NCBI GenBank assembly: GCA_016220165.1
Contig: JACRIE010000031.1
Coordinates: 1 to 33,392, forward strand
Direction of reading: 5' to 3'
Origin: Candidatus Peregrinibacteria bacterium
GTDB lineage: Bacteria; Patescibacteriota; Gracilibacteria; UM-FILTER-43-11; JACRIE01
Length of the DNA stretch: 33,392 nt
Position numbers and translations under genes: made by a program. Below, one piece after another: positions 18,454 through 29,396 of the stretch. Below the pieces are notes generated by a model that was not told the origin of the DNA, searched no databases, and saw only the letters and a program-made list of their open reading frames with translations. Within the stretch, counting starts at the first letter, position 1, and the number at the start of each line of letters is the position of its first letter.

Positions 18454-18528
18454 ATAAAGATCGAGTTGCTCGTGGGAGGATATTCATATCGCAAATCAAA
18501 CCCGTCTACTAAAAAACTTTATGCTTGG

Positions 18529-19191
18529 CTAATCAACGCTTTTCAATGCTTTTACCAAGCCTTTCAGGCTTTCCCTGGTTACGATTTGAGAGGCTTCTAT
18601 GATCTGAATTTTCCCTGCTTGGGAAAACTTATAATTTGTTTTGAGCTCTTTAATTAATTCGTCGAATCTTGCACTTTTTGCGTAGATAACGTCATCCAAT
18701 CCGATCACATCACCAGTTTTAATCTTTTTTTTGATACCCTCCGCCTCCTTTTCATTTAAAGTTATTAAAAAAATTTTGGATTTTCTGTGAACATATTTTA
18801 GAGCGATCGCTTCAAGATCAGCCTGTTTATACCTTTCCCTTAAGCTCATTTTTGCGCTAATACAAATTGGGCCGCACTCTTCTGCATATAGCATTAAATC
18901 AAATTTTACATTAGGAACAAAAGCCACTTTTGCCTCCAAATAGAATGGTAGAATATCTTCCCTTATGAATAGAGTTGCCAATAAATATTCAAATATTTTC
19001 CCATTGGTCACGTTATTATCTTCCAGTTTTTCTTTTTTTGCGTATATTTCGTATTTTCCCCAATATTTTTTGATGTATTCCGACGGTTGATCGTATTTAA
19101 CTTTTAAGAAATCAGGGAAGAGCTCTTCAAAAATTGAGGAAGCTATATTGTTGACGCCTACTACTATGCCGATTTTATGTAACAAACCCAT
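18529..19191 (-). CDS. probable restriction endonuclease (PD-(D/E)xK-like)
   Basis: Adjacent to a C5-MTase; FDLMLYAEECGPICISAKMSLRERYKQADLEAIALKY is consistent with a degenerate D...(x)xK nuclease core. Confidence 0.6.
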   Translation of the reverse strand: MGLLHKIGIVVGVNNIASSIFEELFPDFLKVKYDQPSEYIKKYWGKYEIYAKKEKLEDNNVTNGKIFEYLLATLFIREDILPFYLEAKVAFVPNVKFDLMLYAEECGPICISAKMSLRERYKQADLEAIALKYVHRKSKIFLITLNEKEAEGIKKKIKTGDVIGLDDVIYAKSARFDELIKELKTNYKFSQAGKIQIIEASQIVTRESLKGLVKALKSVD

Positions 19192-19202
19192 AATTAATCA
19201 TT

Positions 19203-20165
19203 TTAAGTTTTAAGTGTGACAACTTTGATTTTGGCATATGCGGGTATTGTAATTTTGTTTATTTTTATGTAATTGCGATTGGAGATTTCGTAGCCTGATT
19301 CTATTGTAGCTCCGTTCAACGATTTTATTATTTCAGCTCCCACGGCCTGGATGGCGTTTATCGCCACACTATTGCCCAATTGCTTCATCGCCTCTACGTG
19401 ATTAACCGGGAAAACAAAATCTTTCGGGAAACCCTGCATTTTCTTGCCTTCTTCCGGCGAAAGGCGTTTCACCTTGCCGTCAACAAGGTATGAATCCCAA
19501 TTCCGTCTGTCGTTGATGTCGGAGCCGCGTCCGCCGCATCTCAATGTGAAGCCGACCTTTCTATTGCAATGAGCTCCCCATACATCGGTCATGGTCAATT
19601 TCAAATCTATCGGTTCGGGGAATCTAAAATTAATTTCTTTATCCCTGAAGCCGACCATAAATAGCCTCGGCCTTAATTGAGGAAGTCCGTGATCGGCTGC
19701 CTTTACTATTTTCCAGTGGAATGAATAGCCAAGATCCTCCTCAATAACCTTCTTAATGACGGCCAATGTTTCGCCGTTGTTGTGGTTTAGTAAGCCTCTC
19801 ACATTTTCCAGAAAAAATGCTTTCGGTCGTTTGACCTTAAGAATTTCTGCAATATTGAAAAATAAAGTACCCCTTGTATCGGCAAATCCTTTTTTGAAGC
19901 CCGCCTGGCTGAATGGCTGACAGGGGAATCCTGCGGTTAATATGTCGAAATCAGGTATTTCTTTTTCGATTTCCTTGATTGAGTTTATATCGCCGTAAAA
20001 TTTACCCTCGTCAAAAAGTTTGGGGGAAATTTTTTTATGATTATATTCGTAAGTTTTTCTCGCGTATTGATTCCATTCACATGCAAAAACGCACTCAGAG
20101 CCTAAATTGTGAAACGCCAAATGAAATCCTCCGATGCCCGCGAACAGATCTATAAATTTATACAT
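19203..20165 (-). CDS. DNA (cytosine-5-)-methyltransferase
   Basis: FIDLFAGIGGFHLAF, TAGFPCQPFSQAG, FLENVRGL, QLGNSVAINAIQAVG; start at MYKFIDLF (20165). Confidence 0.95.
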   Translation of the reverse strand: MYKFIDLFAGIGGFHLAFHNLGSECVFACEWNQYARKTYEYNHKKISPKLFDEGKFYGDINSIKEIEKEIPDFDILTAGFPCQPFSQAGFKKGFADTRGTLFFNIAEILKVKRPKAFFLENVRGLLNHNNGETLAVIKKVIEEDLGYSFHWKIVKAADHGLPQLRPRLFMVGFRDKEINFRFPEPIDLKLTMTDVWGAHCNRKVGFTLRCGGRGSDINDRRNWDSYLVDGKVKRLSPEEGKKMQGFPKDFVFPVNHVEAMKQLGNSVAINAIQAVGAEIIKSLNGATIESGYEISNRNYIKINKITIPAYAKIKVVTLKT

Positions 20166-20213
20166 ATGACTATTTTTACACAATAAGGTACTTTTAAGTT
20201 AGTGAACTTTTGT

Positions 20214-20618
20214 TTACTTGTCAACCGTTTTTCTCAGTTTTTTGTAGCAGGATCCGATATTTTCTTTTATTTCATGGCCCCAAAAGCGTATCGGTTCAAT
20301 CCCCATTTCTTTCAATTTTATATCGCTATTCAAATCTCTTTCGATATTTTGTCTCATCTTTGCGTTCCAGAATTTTTTATTGGTTTTCGGACTCTTAAAG
20401 CAGACCGGGCATTTGTGCCAAAAGCATCCATCAATGAACACCGCCACCCGCTTTGGCCCGAAAAATAAATCCGGTCTACCTGGCAATTTTGCATGAAGAC
20501 GATATCCACTCAAGCCCTTTTTCCATATAAATCGGCGAAAAATAATTTCAAGTTTGGTGTTTTTGCCTTTTACCTGAGACATGCAGCGGCTTCGCTCCTG
20601 CTTGGTCATCGTATCCAT
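20214..20618 (-). CDS. vsr: very short patch repair (Vsr-like) endonuclease
   Basis: RSRCMSQVKGKNTKLEIIFRRFIWKKGLSGYRLHAKLPGRPDLFFGPKRVAVFIDGCFWHKCPVC...FWNAKMRQNIERD. Confidence 0.93.
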   Translation of the reverse strand: MDTMTKQERSRCMSQVKGKNTKLEIIFRRFIWKKGLSGYRLHAKLPGRPDLFFGPKRVAVFIDGCFWHKCPVCFKSPKTNKKFWNAKMRQNIERDLNSDIKLKEMGIEPIRFWGHEIKENIGSCYKKLRKTVDK

Positions 20619-20722
20619 TGCAAAAAATAATTTAAATGCAATCCTAATTTATTTTAAGTATATCAGAAAAATGGACAATATTTTGGCCAATTCACTCTTT
20701 ACAAACGCTTCCTCAAGAATGA

Positions 20723-22891
<2,169 letters not shown>

Positions 22892-22926
22892 CTTGTTTTT
22901 TCAAAAAAATCCTTCTAAAATTTGCT

Positions 22927-22984
22927 AGTGACGAGTGACCAGTGACGAGTTATTTTTCTTTCTCGTCGCTTGTCTCTCGTCACT
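22927..22984. repeat. intergenic inverted repeat (IR-4), GTGACGAG-word arms
   Basis: agtgacgagtgaccagtgacgag against the reverse complement of the right arm, agtgacgagagacaagcgacgag. Confidence 0.85.
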
Positions 22985-23011
22985 CATACTAATTCTTAAT
23001 TCATTAGAAAT

Positions 23012-24265
23012 ATGGCTTCTTTTCAGTCCTCTCGACGCCCTTTGGTCTGGGTTCTTATCATCGGCCTTGTTGCCGGTTTTTTAGGCGGCGGCCTGTCCAG
23101 TTTTTGGCTTTCATCCCAATTTTATAAACCAACGGCAAGCGCTCCGATTCAAACTGCTGCTACTGAAAAAAAGGTGTATGTGGAAGAATCTCAGGTGATC
23201 GACACGGTCAAAAAGGTGAGCCCGTTCGTGGTGAGCATTATTGTTTCCAGGGATGTGCCTCTTTTTCGTCAGCGCCCTTTTAGTTTTGATCCCTTTGGCG
23301 ATCCGGATCCTTTTTTTAATTCTCCTTTCAGTATTCAAACACCTGAGCGTGATTCCAAGGGAGCCATTAAAAAAGAGTCCCGCAAGGTGGGCGGCGGCAC
23401 CGGATTCATCATCACTCAAGACGGCCTCGTTCTCACGAACCAGCATGTGGTCAATGATACGGAAGCCGAATACGCTATTTTCCTGAATAATAAACAAGAA
23501 TATAAAGGAACCGTGATCAGCCGCGACCCCGTCAATGACATCGCTATCGTTCAAATGAAAGACGATAAGGGTAATAAGCCTAATGGTCTCCCGGTCGTGT
23601 CCCTGGGCGACAGCGACCAAATTCAGGTGGGTCAACGAGTCATCGCGATCGGCAATGCTTTAGCCGAATACGGGAATAGCGTCACGACGGGCGTGATCAG
23701 CGCCAAAGGACGGCAGATCGTGGCGGGCGACCCTGTGGGCGGCCAGAACGAGAATCTGGTTAACCTTCTCCAGACCGACGCGGCGATCAATCCCGGAAAC
23801 TCCGGAGGTCCCCTGGTGGATCTGGAAGGCAATGTGATCGGCATCAATACCGCCATGGCGTCCGGCGCTCAAGGCATTGGTTTCGCTATTCCGATCAAGG
23901 ATGTGCTTTCCACGGTTGATAATATTAAAAAATATGGAAAAATCATACGACCGTTCCTTGGCGTTCGGTTTATGATGCTTGACGAGGCCAGGGCCAAAGC
24001 ATTAAAAATAGATGTGAAAAATGGCGCGCTCCTTGTGGGTGATGAAGCCAAGGGCGAATTCGCGGTGATTCCGGGAAGCCCGGCCGATAAGGCTGGACTC
24101 GGGATGAAAGATGTGATTTTGGAGCTAGATGGACAGATGCTTGATCCGGATCATCCTCTGCAAACGCTTGTTGCCAAACATCAGCCGGGAGACACGCTGA
24201 ACTTTAAAGTCTGGCGCAGCGGAAAGACTCTGGAAATTAAGGTTGTACTGGAAGAAGCGAAGTGA
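23012..24265 (+). CDS. HtrA/DegP-family trypsin-like serine protease, N-terminal TM and C-terminal PDZ
   Basis: GGGTGFIITQDGLVLTNQHVV, NDIAIVQM, TDAAINPGNSGGPLVD, PDZ GSPADKAGLGMKDVILELDG. Confidence 0.95.
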   Translation: MASFQSSRRPLVWVLIIGLVAGFLGGGLSSFWLSSQFYKPTASAPIQTAATEKKVYVEESQVIDTVKKVSPFVVSIIVSRDVPLFRQRPFSFDPFGDPDPFFNSPFSIQTPERDSKGAIKKESRKVGGGTGFIITQDGLVLTNQHVVNDTEAEYAIFLNNKQEYKGTVISRDPVNDIAIVQMKDDKGNKPNGLPVVSLGDSDQIQVGQRVIAIGNALAEYGNSVTTGVISAKGRQIVAGDPVGGQNENLVNLLQTDAAINPGNSGGPLVDLEGNVIGINTAMASGAQGIGFAIPIKDVLSTVDNIKKYGKIIRPFLGVRFMMLDEARAKALKIDVKNGALLVGDEAKGEFAVIPGSPADKAGLGMKDVILELDGQMLDPDHPLQTLVAKHQPGDTLNFKVWRSGKTLEIKVVLEEAK

Positions 24266-24272
24266 TAGGCTA

Positions 24273-24336
24273 TTACAAGATTAATTATTCAAGATTATAA
24301 AATTAATAATGAATTTTGTAATAAATAATCTTGTAA
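24273..24336. repeat. intergenic inverted repeat (IR-5) between the htrA-like gene and tRNA-Leu
   Basis: ttacaagatta...aaaatt / aattttgtaa...taatcttgtaa. Confidence 0.8.
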
Positions 24337-24346
24337 TAAGAAGAAT

Positions 24347-24433
24347 GGGCGAGTGGCGAAATTGGTAGACGCACTACCTTGAGGTGGTAGCACTCGAAAG
24401 GGTATGGAGGTTCAACTCCTCTCTCGCCCACCA
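24347..24433 (+). tRNA. tRNA-Leu (anticodon GAG), CCA encoded
   Basis: Acceptor gggcgag/ctcgccc; anticodon arm ctacc-ttGAGgt-ggtag; long variable arm; T arm ggTTCAAct; terminal aCCA. Confidence 0.93.
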
Positions 24434-25195
24434 TTACGAAACTTTCGTTTTCAGCTTCGGTTCCGAAAGAGTGATTTTGTCTGTGGGAAATTTCAGAGGA
24501 AGACGCAGGATAATTTCGATTCCCATATCAAAAGGTTCAAAGCGGATCCTGCCGGGGAATGATTCTTCCCCTTTTGTTTTTAAAATTTGGAGCTCTTCAA
24601 CAAAGAAATCATGTCTGGGTTTTCGGATAATAATCATGATTTGATTGTCTTTTTGCCGGGTGATCAGCTTGATGTCCGCAGGCACGCCTTTATTGCCGTT
24701 TATAAGATGAAGGAACAAATACAATAGAAATTGTTCGAAATTCTCGAGATTGCCTGTCGCCAGCGCGTTGATGGAAGCAAGGTCGCGTTCGATCCGAACG
24801 GAATTACTCCGGAAATAAGATTCGATGGCCGCGCACATATTAAGGCACGCGAGGTTTATATTAAATACTCCCTTTTGGCTGTATTCAGCATAATAATTCC
24901 TGGCTTCCCTCAGCCTCAAATTAATAGTCAGGATGTGGCCTTTAATCGTAGGGGTAATTTCTTTCGCCTGAGTATCGCAGACGCCTAAAATAGCCGCGAG
25001 CGCGTCGTTCACGTCGCCCATCGTATGTTCGAAGATGCCCAGACGTGCCTCCCTGTGGAGCTGAAGAGCCAACAGCTTGTTTTCTTTATCGAGCGCGACG
25101 TGGACGGACTGTGGAATCATCATAAGTAATAGAGGTTTCCGGGAGCAAACGGGTAGGGTTTGGACTGAAGAAAGGGGAAGAAGTTCTTTAAACAT
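24434..25195 (-). CDS. histidine-kinase-like protein (HisKA-like H-box, degenerate ATPase domain)
   Basis: LHREARLGIFEHTMGDVNDALAAILGV resembles an H-box; FEQFLLYLFLHLINGNKG resembles an N-box without the canonical NA; no clear DxGxG. SD-like GGAAGGGGAAG before the ATG. Confidence 0.5.
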   Translation of the reverse strand: MFKELLPLSSVQTLPVCSRKPLLLMMIPQSVHVALDKENKLLALQLHREARLGIFEHTMGDVNDALAAILGVCDTQAKEITPTIKGHILTINLRLREARNYYAEYSQKGVFNINLACLNMCAAIESYFRSNSVRIERDLASINALATGNLENFEQFLLYLFLHLINGNKGVPADIKLITRQKDNQIMIIIRKPRHDFFVEELQILKTKGEESFPGRIRFEPFDMGIEIILRLPLKFPTDKITLSEPKLKTKVS

Positions 25196-25269
25196 CTTCC
25201 CCTTCCCTCTATAAAGTTGCCCTCCCGCAAATTTATGATGCTAAATCATGTAACTGACTTAGCGAGATC

Positions 25270-25297
25270 ATTTTATCAAATAACAGCCATTTGTCAA
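25270..25297 (-). promoter_or_regulatory. promoter TTGACA-N16-TAAAAT for the HK-like gene
   Basis: -35 at 25297..25292, -10 at 25275..25270 on the minus strand. Confidence 0.5.
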
Positions 25298-25314
25298 TTG
25301 TCATAAACAATAAC

Positions 25315-25343
25315 TTGATTTTGCTTTTTACTAGCTCTATAAT
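25315..25343 (+). promoter_or_regulatory. promoter TTGATT-N17-TATAAT for the TrmB-family gene
   Basis: -35 at 25315-25320, -10 at 25338-25343. Confidence 0.65.
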
Positions 25344-25347
25344 AGGC

Positions 25348-25367
25348 TTGTTCTTATCTATGAACAA
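25348..25367. promoter_or_regulatory. dyad TTGTTC-N8-GAACAA, candidate operator
   Basis: Perfect 6-bp arms immediately downstream of the -10. Confidence 0.5.
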
Positions 25368-25389
25368 CAATATATAAAATAACCTAATT

Positions 25390-26151
25390 ATGGATTTTCT
25401 GCAACTTTTCAAAAATCTGGGATTGACGGATAAAGAGCCCGACGTTTATCTGGCCCTGCTCCGCCTTCCCGGCACCCAGCCCGCCAGTGTGATCGCCAGC
25501 CACACAGGGCTCAACCGGACCACGGTTTATAAAACGCTCATGAAGCTCGTCAAAATGGGGCTGGCTGTTAAAACCATGCGCCACGGCATTCTCTGCTTTT
25601 ACGCGGAAGACCCGTCGGATCGGCTGGAATCCATCATCGAAGCCCGAAAAAAGCAAACGGATGCGCTTCATAAGAATCTTATCGAAATCCTGCCCGACCT
25701 CAGGCAAATGAAAGAAAAGGAGATGGCCCTGCCTAAAATGCGCTACTACGAAGGGCCTGAAGGCATTAAGCGTGTTTACGAGGATACGCTGGCGGAGGAA
25801 CAAACCATCTATTCTTTTGAAAATATCGAAACGATGTCTTCCGCGGTTCATGATTATATTTTTAATGATTATATTCCGCGACGAATAGAAAAAGAAATTT
25901 TCGCCCATGTGATTACTCCGGAGAATAAAGCCAATAAAATTTTCCGAAAAAATGACAAAATATCACTTAGGAAAACAAAATTTGCTCCTTTCAGTATTTT
26001 TCCGGTAGAAATCGAAATCAATATTTACGGCCAAAAAACCGCTTTTTTTTCTTATAAAGCGGAAGAGATGTTCGGCGCGATCCTCGAAAGCCCCTCCATC
26101 ACCAACTCCATGAAGGCTATCTTTAATTTCTGCTGGAAATTCGCGGAATAA
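25390..26151 (+). CDS. TrmB-family transcriptional regulator
   Basis: N-terminal wHTH LGLTDKEPDVYLALLRLPGTQPASVIASHTGLNRTTVYKTLMKLVKMGLA, with a following coiled region and effector domain. Confidence 0.88.
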   Translation: MDFLQLFKNLGLTDKEPDVYLALLRLPGTQPASVIASHTGLNRTTVYKTLMKLVKMGLAVKTMRHGILCFYAEDPSDRLESIIEARKKQTDALHKNLIEILPDLRQMKEKEMALPKMRYYEGPEGIKRVYEDTLAEEQTIYSFENIETMSSAVHDYIFNDYIPRRIEKEIFAHVITPENKANKIFRKNDKISLRKTKFAPFSIFPVEIEINIYGQKTAFFSYKAEEMFGAILESPSITNSMKAIFNFCWKFAE

Positions 26152-26155
26152 CGAT

Positions 26156-26419
26156 TCAGGCCGGAACAGGGGATCCCCTTAAAAGCGCCATCAGTATTGT
26201 GCGATTCACACTTACTTTGAATAATCCTCCCGCCATTGCGACTGAAATCGCGTAACGGGACGCCAGCGCCAGAAGGTGACCAGGATGGAGCTTGACCAGC
26301 CTTTCTTCTAAAGCACGATCATCTCCTGCTGTTCCTCCCTCTATTTTTAATTTAAATGTAAGCCCTGCCTGAGATCCGTCATCCTTTACCCCTGCTATTT
26401 CCGGCAGTTTTTCTGCCAT
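26156..26419 (-). CDS. hypothetical protein (87 aa)
   Basis: Convergent, 5 bp from the TrmB-family gene; no recognisable domain. Confidence 0.35.
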   Translation of the reverse strand: MAEKLPEIAGVKDDGSQAGLTFKLKIEGGTAGDDRALEERLVKLHPGHLLALASRYAISVAMAGGLFKVSVNRTILMALLRGSPVPA

Positions 26420-26469
26420 AAAATTAGTATGTTAGACATTATTATTTTAAAGCTTCAGAAGCTGATGAG

Positions 26470-27969
26470 TCAACCTCTCTTTCCCTTTTTAAGAATATAA
26501 TACTTCTGGACATATTGCCGAACCAATTCCGTTGCAAGATATCCCATTCTTTCTCCGATGCGCGGATCGTCGAGTTTCAATCCCATTTTCTGTCTTTCTT
26601 TTTGCTCCGGCGAAAGGCTATAAAAAGGTTTCAAGGCGGCATCCCCTCTATCTAATTGGGGGAGGCGGAAAGCGATTTCCCGACGCAGCCATTCCTCCAT
26701 CCTGTTTTGGCTGATCCACTGCCTGCCTAATTCTCTAGCTTTATCTTCAGGATAATCCTGCCGCAATAACTGTATCGGAGAAAGGGGGCTCACCACGCTA
26801 AGCGCTGAACCCATTTTTCTTAAGACATGTTTCAGATAATCCCGGGTCAGCACCTCCCGGGTGTATGTTCCGGCTCCGGTCGTCCCATCCTCGATCGGAT
26901 AGCGCCTAAGTTCATGTCCTTCCCGTTGATCCGGAGGCAATATAGGATCAAGCCTTGCTTCGCGGTACATCAATACTAAAATGCTGTATAAATTTTTGAG
27001 ATCATCCCATCCTTTCAGCCGTTCCTGATCAACGTAATGAATATCATAAATTCCGACCGAATCCACAACGAATATTCCCCCTTCCGCCAGCGCCTCTTCC
27101 ACATTCCTCAGAGCCGTGCGCAGTTCCCGCTCGGTCGTGCAGTGAAAAAAAGTATGAAAAAGGGCATAAGCCAGATGAAATTTGCCCTGCCTGAATTCCT
27201 CGGGAAGGCTCAGAAAGTCGCCCTGTTTAATATTTTGGGGGAGAACCCCTTTAGGAGTAAGTTTTTTTCTTGTTGTTCCTACAAAACGAGGCATAAGATC
27301 GACCGCGTGGATATTGGGGGCGAATCTTGCGACCGCGTCATCGCCATATCTTTTTTTGCGCGCCTCCGGATCGACCGCGTGGATATTGGGGGCGAATCTT
27401 GCGACCGCGTCATCGCCATATCTTTTGCGGACTGCCTCCAAAAAAACCAGCGAGGCCCGTCCCGCACCCGATCCGATATCCAATGCCATTATTTCCTCCG
27501 GCGGTATATTAATCAATGGCAGGACATAATCAGCGAAACTCCTTGCCTCTAATTCATCAAAAACTTCAGCGAACCAGGTATGCTCCAACTCATCATACCT
27601 TTTTAACACTCTTAACGTAGCTCTCCGCGTGGATCCCCCCAGCTCCTCTATCTGAGCCCATCGTTCCCCTCTTGCCTCCCTCAGCAGATCCTTTAATTTT
27701 TTTCTTTTATATTCCAGCGGACGGTCTGACTCAAGGCATGTCATGACATCTTCTTTCAGTTTATCTTTATGAAGAAGACTAAAGTAGTATTTCGATAAAC
27801 TCTTTTTTTTCATAATCGCACGAAAGGCTCTTCTTCCGAAAAATATCAGCTCACCTATCTCTTTATGATATGTTGCTTTTCGTTCTTCCGGAAGATGTTC
27901 GGCGGCCCACTCAAAATCCGCCGCTTCTCGAGCTTTTTCCTGAGATGAATCCGTCGGGCCAGGGATCAT
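26470..27969 (-). CDS. class I SAM-dependent methyltransferase with internal tandem duplication
   Basis: Motif I MALDIGSGAGRASLVF; motif II IHAVDLMPRF; GGIFVVDSVG. Confidence 0.8.
   Translation of the reverse strand: MIPGPTDSSQEKAREAADFEWAAEHLPEERKATYHKEIGELIFFGRRAFRAIMKKKSLSKYYFSLLHKDKLKEDVMTCLESDRPLEYKRKKLKDLLREARGERWAQIEELGGSTRRATLRVLKRYDELEHTWFAEVFDELEARSFADYVLPLINIPPEEIMALDIGSGAGRASLVFLEAVRKRYGDDAVARFAPNIHAVDPEARKKRYGDDAVARFAPNIHAVDLMPRFVGTTRKKLTPKGVLPQNIKQGDFLSLPEEFRQGKFHLAYALFHTFFHCTTERELRTALRNVEEALAEGGIFVVDSVGIYDIHYVDQERLKGWDDLKNLYSILVLMYREARLDPILPPDQREGHELRRYPIEDGTTGAGTYTREVLTRDYLKHVLRKMGSALSVVSPLSPIQLLRQDYPEDKARELGRQWISQNRMEEWLRREIAFRLPQLDRGDAALKPFYSLSPEQKERQKMGLKLDDPRIGERMGYLATELVRQYVQKYYILKKGKRG
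27297..27426. repeat. direct duplication: 58-nt identical copies at 27297-27354 and 27369-27426 (72-bp period)
   Basis: Both read gatcgaccgcgtggatattgggggcgaatcttgcgaccgcgtcatcgccatatctttt. Confidence 0.95.
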
Positions 27970-28024
27970 TTATCTGGAAACAATAATTAAAAGAAGCACA
28001 GGAAAGATATTTTATACTCAATTC

Positions 28025-28990
28025 TTACTTTGTGTCAACCACTTTCCAACGAATCTCTTTTTCGAGCTTTCCGGCGATACTGAAGCCGGCCGCCTTGATA
28101 TGACCCCCGCCTCCATATTGACTGGCAATTTGTGCAACGTCAACATCATCCCGAAGGGTACGCAAGGAGGCTTTCACTTTTTCACCCTGTTCCGTGAGAA
28201 TCACGGAATATTTGGCTCCGGGAACGGAATTGACGTAATCGATCACGCCGCTCATTTCGGACGGATCGGCGCCAGCGCGTTCAAAATCTTTTTGGGAGAC
28301 CACGGACATGGTGACGTTGTCATTGGTTTGAGTGATGTTTTTCAGCACCATGCCCCACAAGCGCAACGTGGAGATGGGAGTGGTGTTAAAAATTTCTTTG
28401 GAGATCTGCCGCAGATTGGCGCCGCGCCGGAGGAGCTCGGCGGCCATCCGGTATGTTTCGGGCGTGGTATTGGAGTGCATAAAACTGCCCGTGTCCGTGT
28501 AAATACCGGTTAAAAGCGATGTGGCCATGGAACGATCCACGGGAATACCAAGCGTTTTAAAAAGTTCCGCCAAAATCATGGTCGTTGAAGGGGCGTCGGG
28601 AACCACGAGATTATGCTTCCCGAATAATTCGTTGGATCTATGGTGATCGATATTGACCGTCTCGAGACTTTTATCGAACACCGCGGGCAGCGCCGTGTGA
28701 AAATCGGTCATGTAATAGGCGCCGCTGTCGACGATGAAATAGGCGTCGTAATCGAGTGCTTCCACGGTTTGCTGAAAAGCCCTGATGTTTGGAATGAAAT
28801 TATAGACGGGCGGCGGAATATCGACGCAGGCCAAGGCAGGCTCCTTGCCCATATTTTTGAACGCCTGAAAAAGCGCGGTGGCGGAACCGAGCGTGTCGCC
28901 GTCCGGGCTTTTGTGTGAAAAAATAAGGATTCGATGACTTTTTTCGATCAAATTCCCTATTTTCCCAATTTCTGTTTCGGGTAATCGCAT
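28025..28990 (-). CDS. DHH/DHHA1 phosphoesterase (NrnA-like oligoribonuclease/pAp phosphatase)
   Basis: HKSPDGDTLGSATAL, VNIDHHRSNELFG, TGIYTDTGSF, GGGGHIKAAGF. Confidence 0.93.
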   Translation of the reverse strand: MRLPETEIGKIGNLIEKSHRILIFSHKSPDGDTLGSATALFQAFKNMGKEPALACVDIPPPVYNFIPNIRAFQQTVEALDYDAYFIVDSGAYYMTDFHTALPAVFDKSLETVNIDHHRSNELFGKHNLVVPDAPSTTMILAELFKTLGIPVDRSMATSLLTGIYTDTGSFMHSNTTPETYRMAAELLRRGANLRQISKEIFNTTPISTLRLWGMVLKNITQTNDNVTMSVVSQKDFERAGADPSEMSGVIDYVNSVPGAKYSVILTEQGEKVKASLRTLRDDVDVAQIASQYGGGGHIKAAGFSIAGKLEKEIRWKVVDTK

Positions 28991-29103
28991 AAAATAAATT
29001 ATTTTGTTTGTTCTTTGAGGGAAGAAGAAAAGATTAATAACTTAAAAGATCCTTTGCAAGAGAAATCCCTTGAAGGAATAGTGTAAATAGTTCACAATGA
29101 GTT

Positions 29104-29391
29104 TTAATCCGCGATCCTGAAAGCGAGGTGTAATTTTCGCCTCTGATGAATATGACGATGAACGATTTTGATCAGCTCCGGAACATACTGTTCCAGACGT
29201 TTTTCAAGATCGCCTTTGGCTGTCCCAAGACAACTCAGCCAAATTTCGACTTTGGCTAAATTCGGACTCACGATCACGTCGATGACCGTGGTCAGCCCGA
29301 ACTCCTGAGGATCCAAATGATTCCTGAAAAAATCACCAAATGGCTGTTTGAGAACCTCACCGAGTTGCCTTTGTCTTTGATTCAATTCCAT
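29104..29391 (-). CDS. rbfA: ribosome-binding factor A (divergent)
   Basis: Size, KH-type pattern TTVIDVIVSPNLAKVEIWLSCLG..., terminal RRKLHLAFRID-like; next to a DHH phosphoesterase gene. Confidence 0.75.
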   Translation of the reverse strand: MELNQRQRQLGEVLKQPFGDFFRNHLDPQEFGLTTVIDVIVSPNLAKVEIWLSCLGTAKGDLEKRLEQYVPELIKIVHRHIHQRRKLHLAFRIAD

Positions 29392-29396
29392 ATTAT

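Noticed and set aside
27279-27552. Possible CRISPR-like direct repeats in the methyltransferase gene
   Set aside because: Only two copies, 58 nt each, in frame with a 72-bp period; a tandem coding duplication, not an array. No CRISPR array was seen elsewhere.
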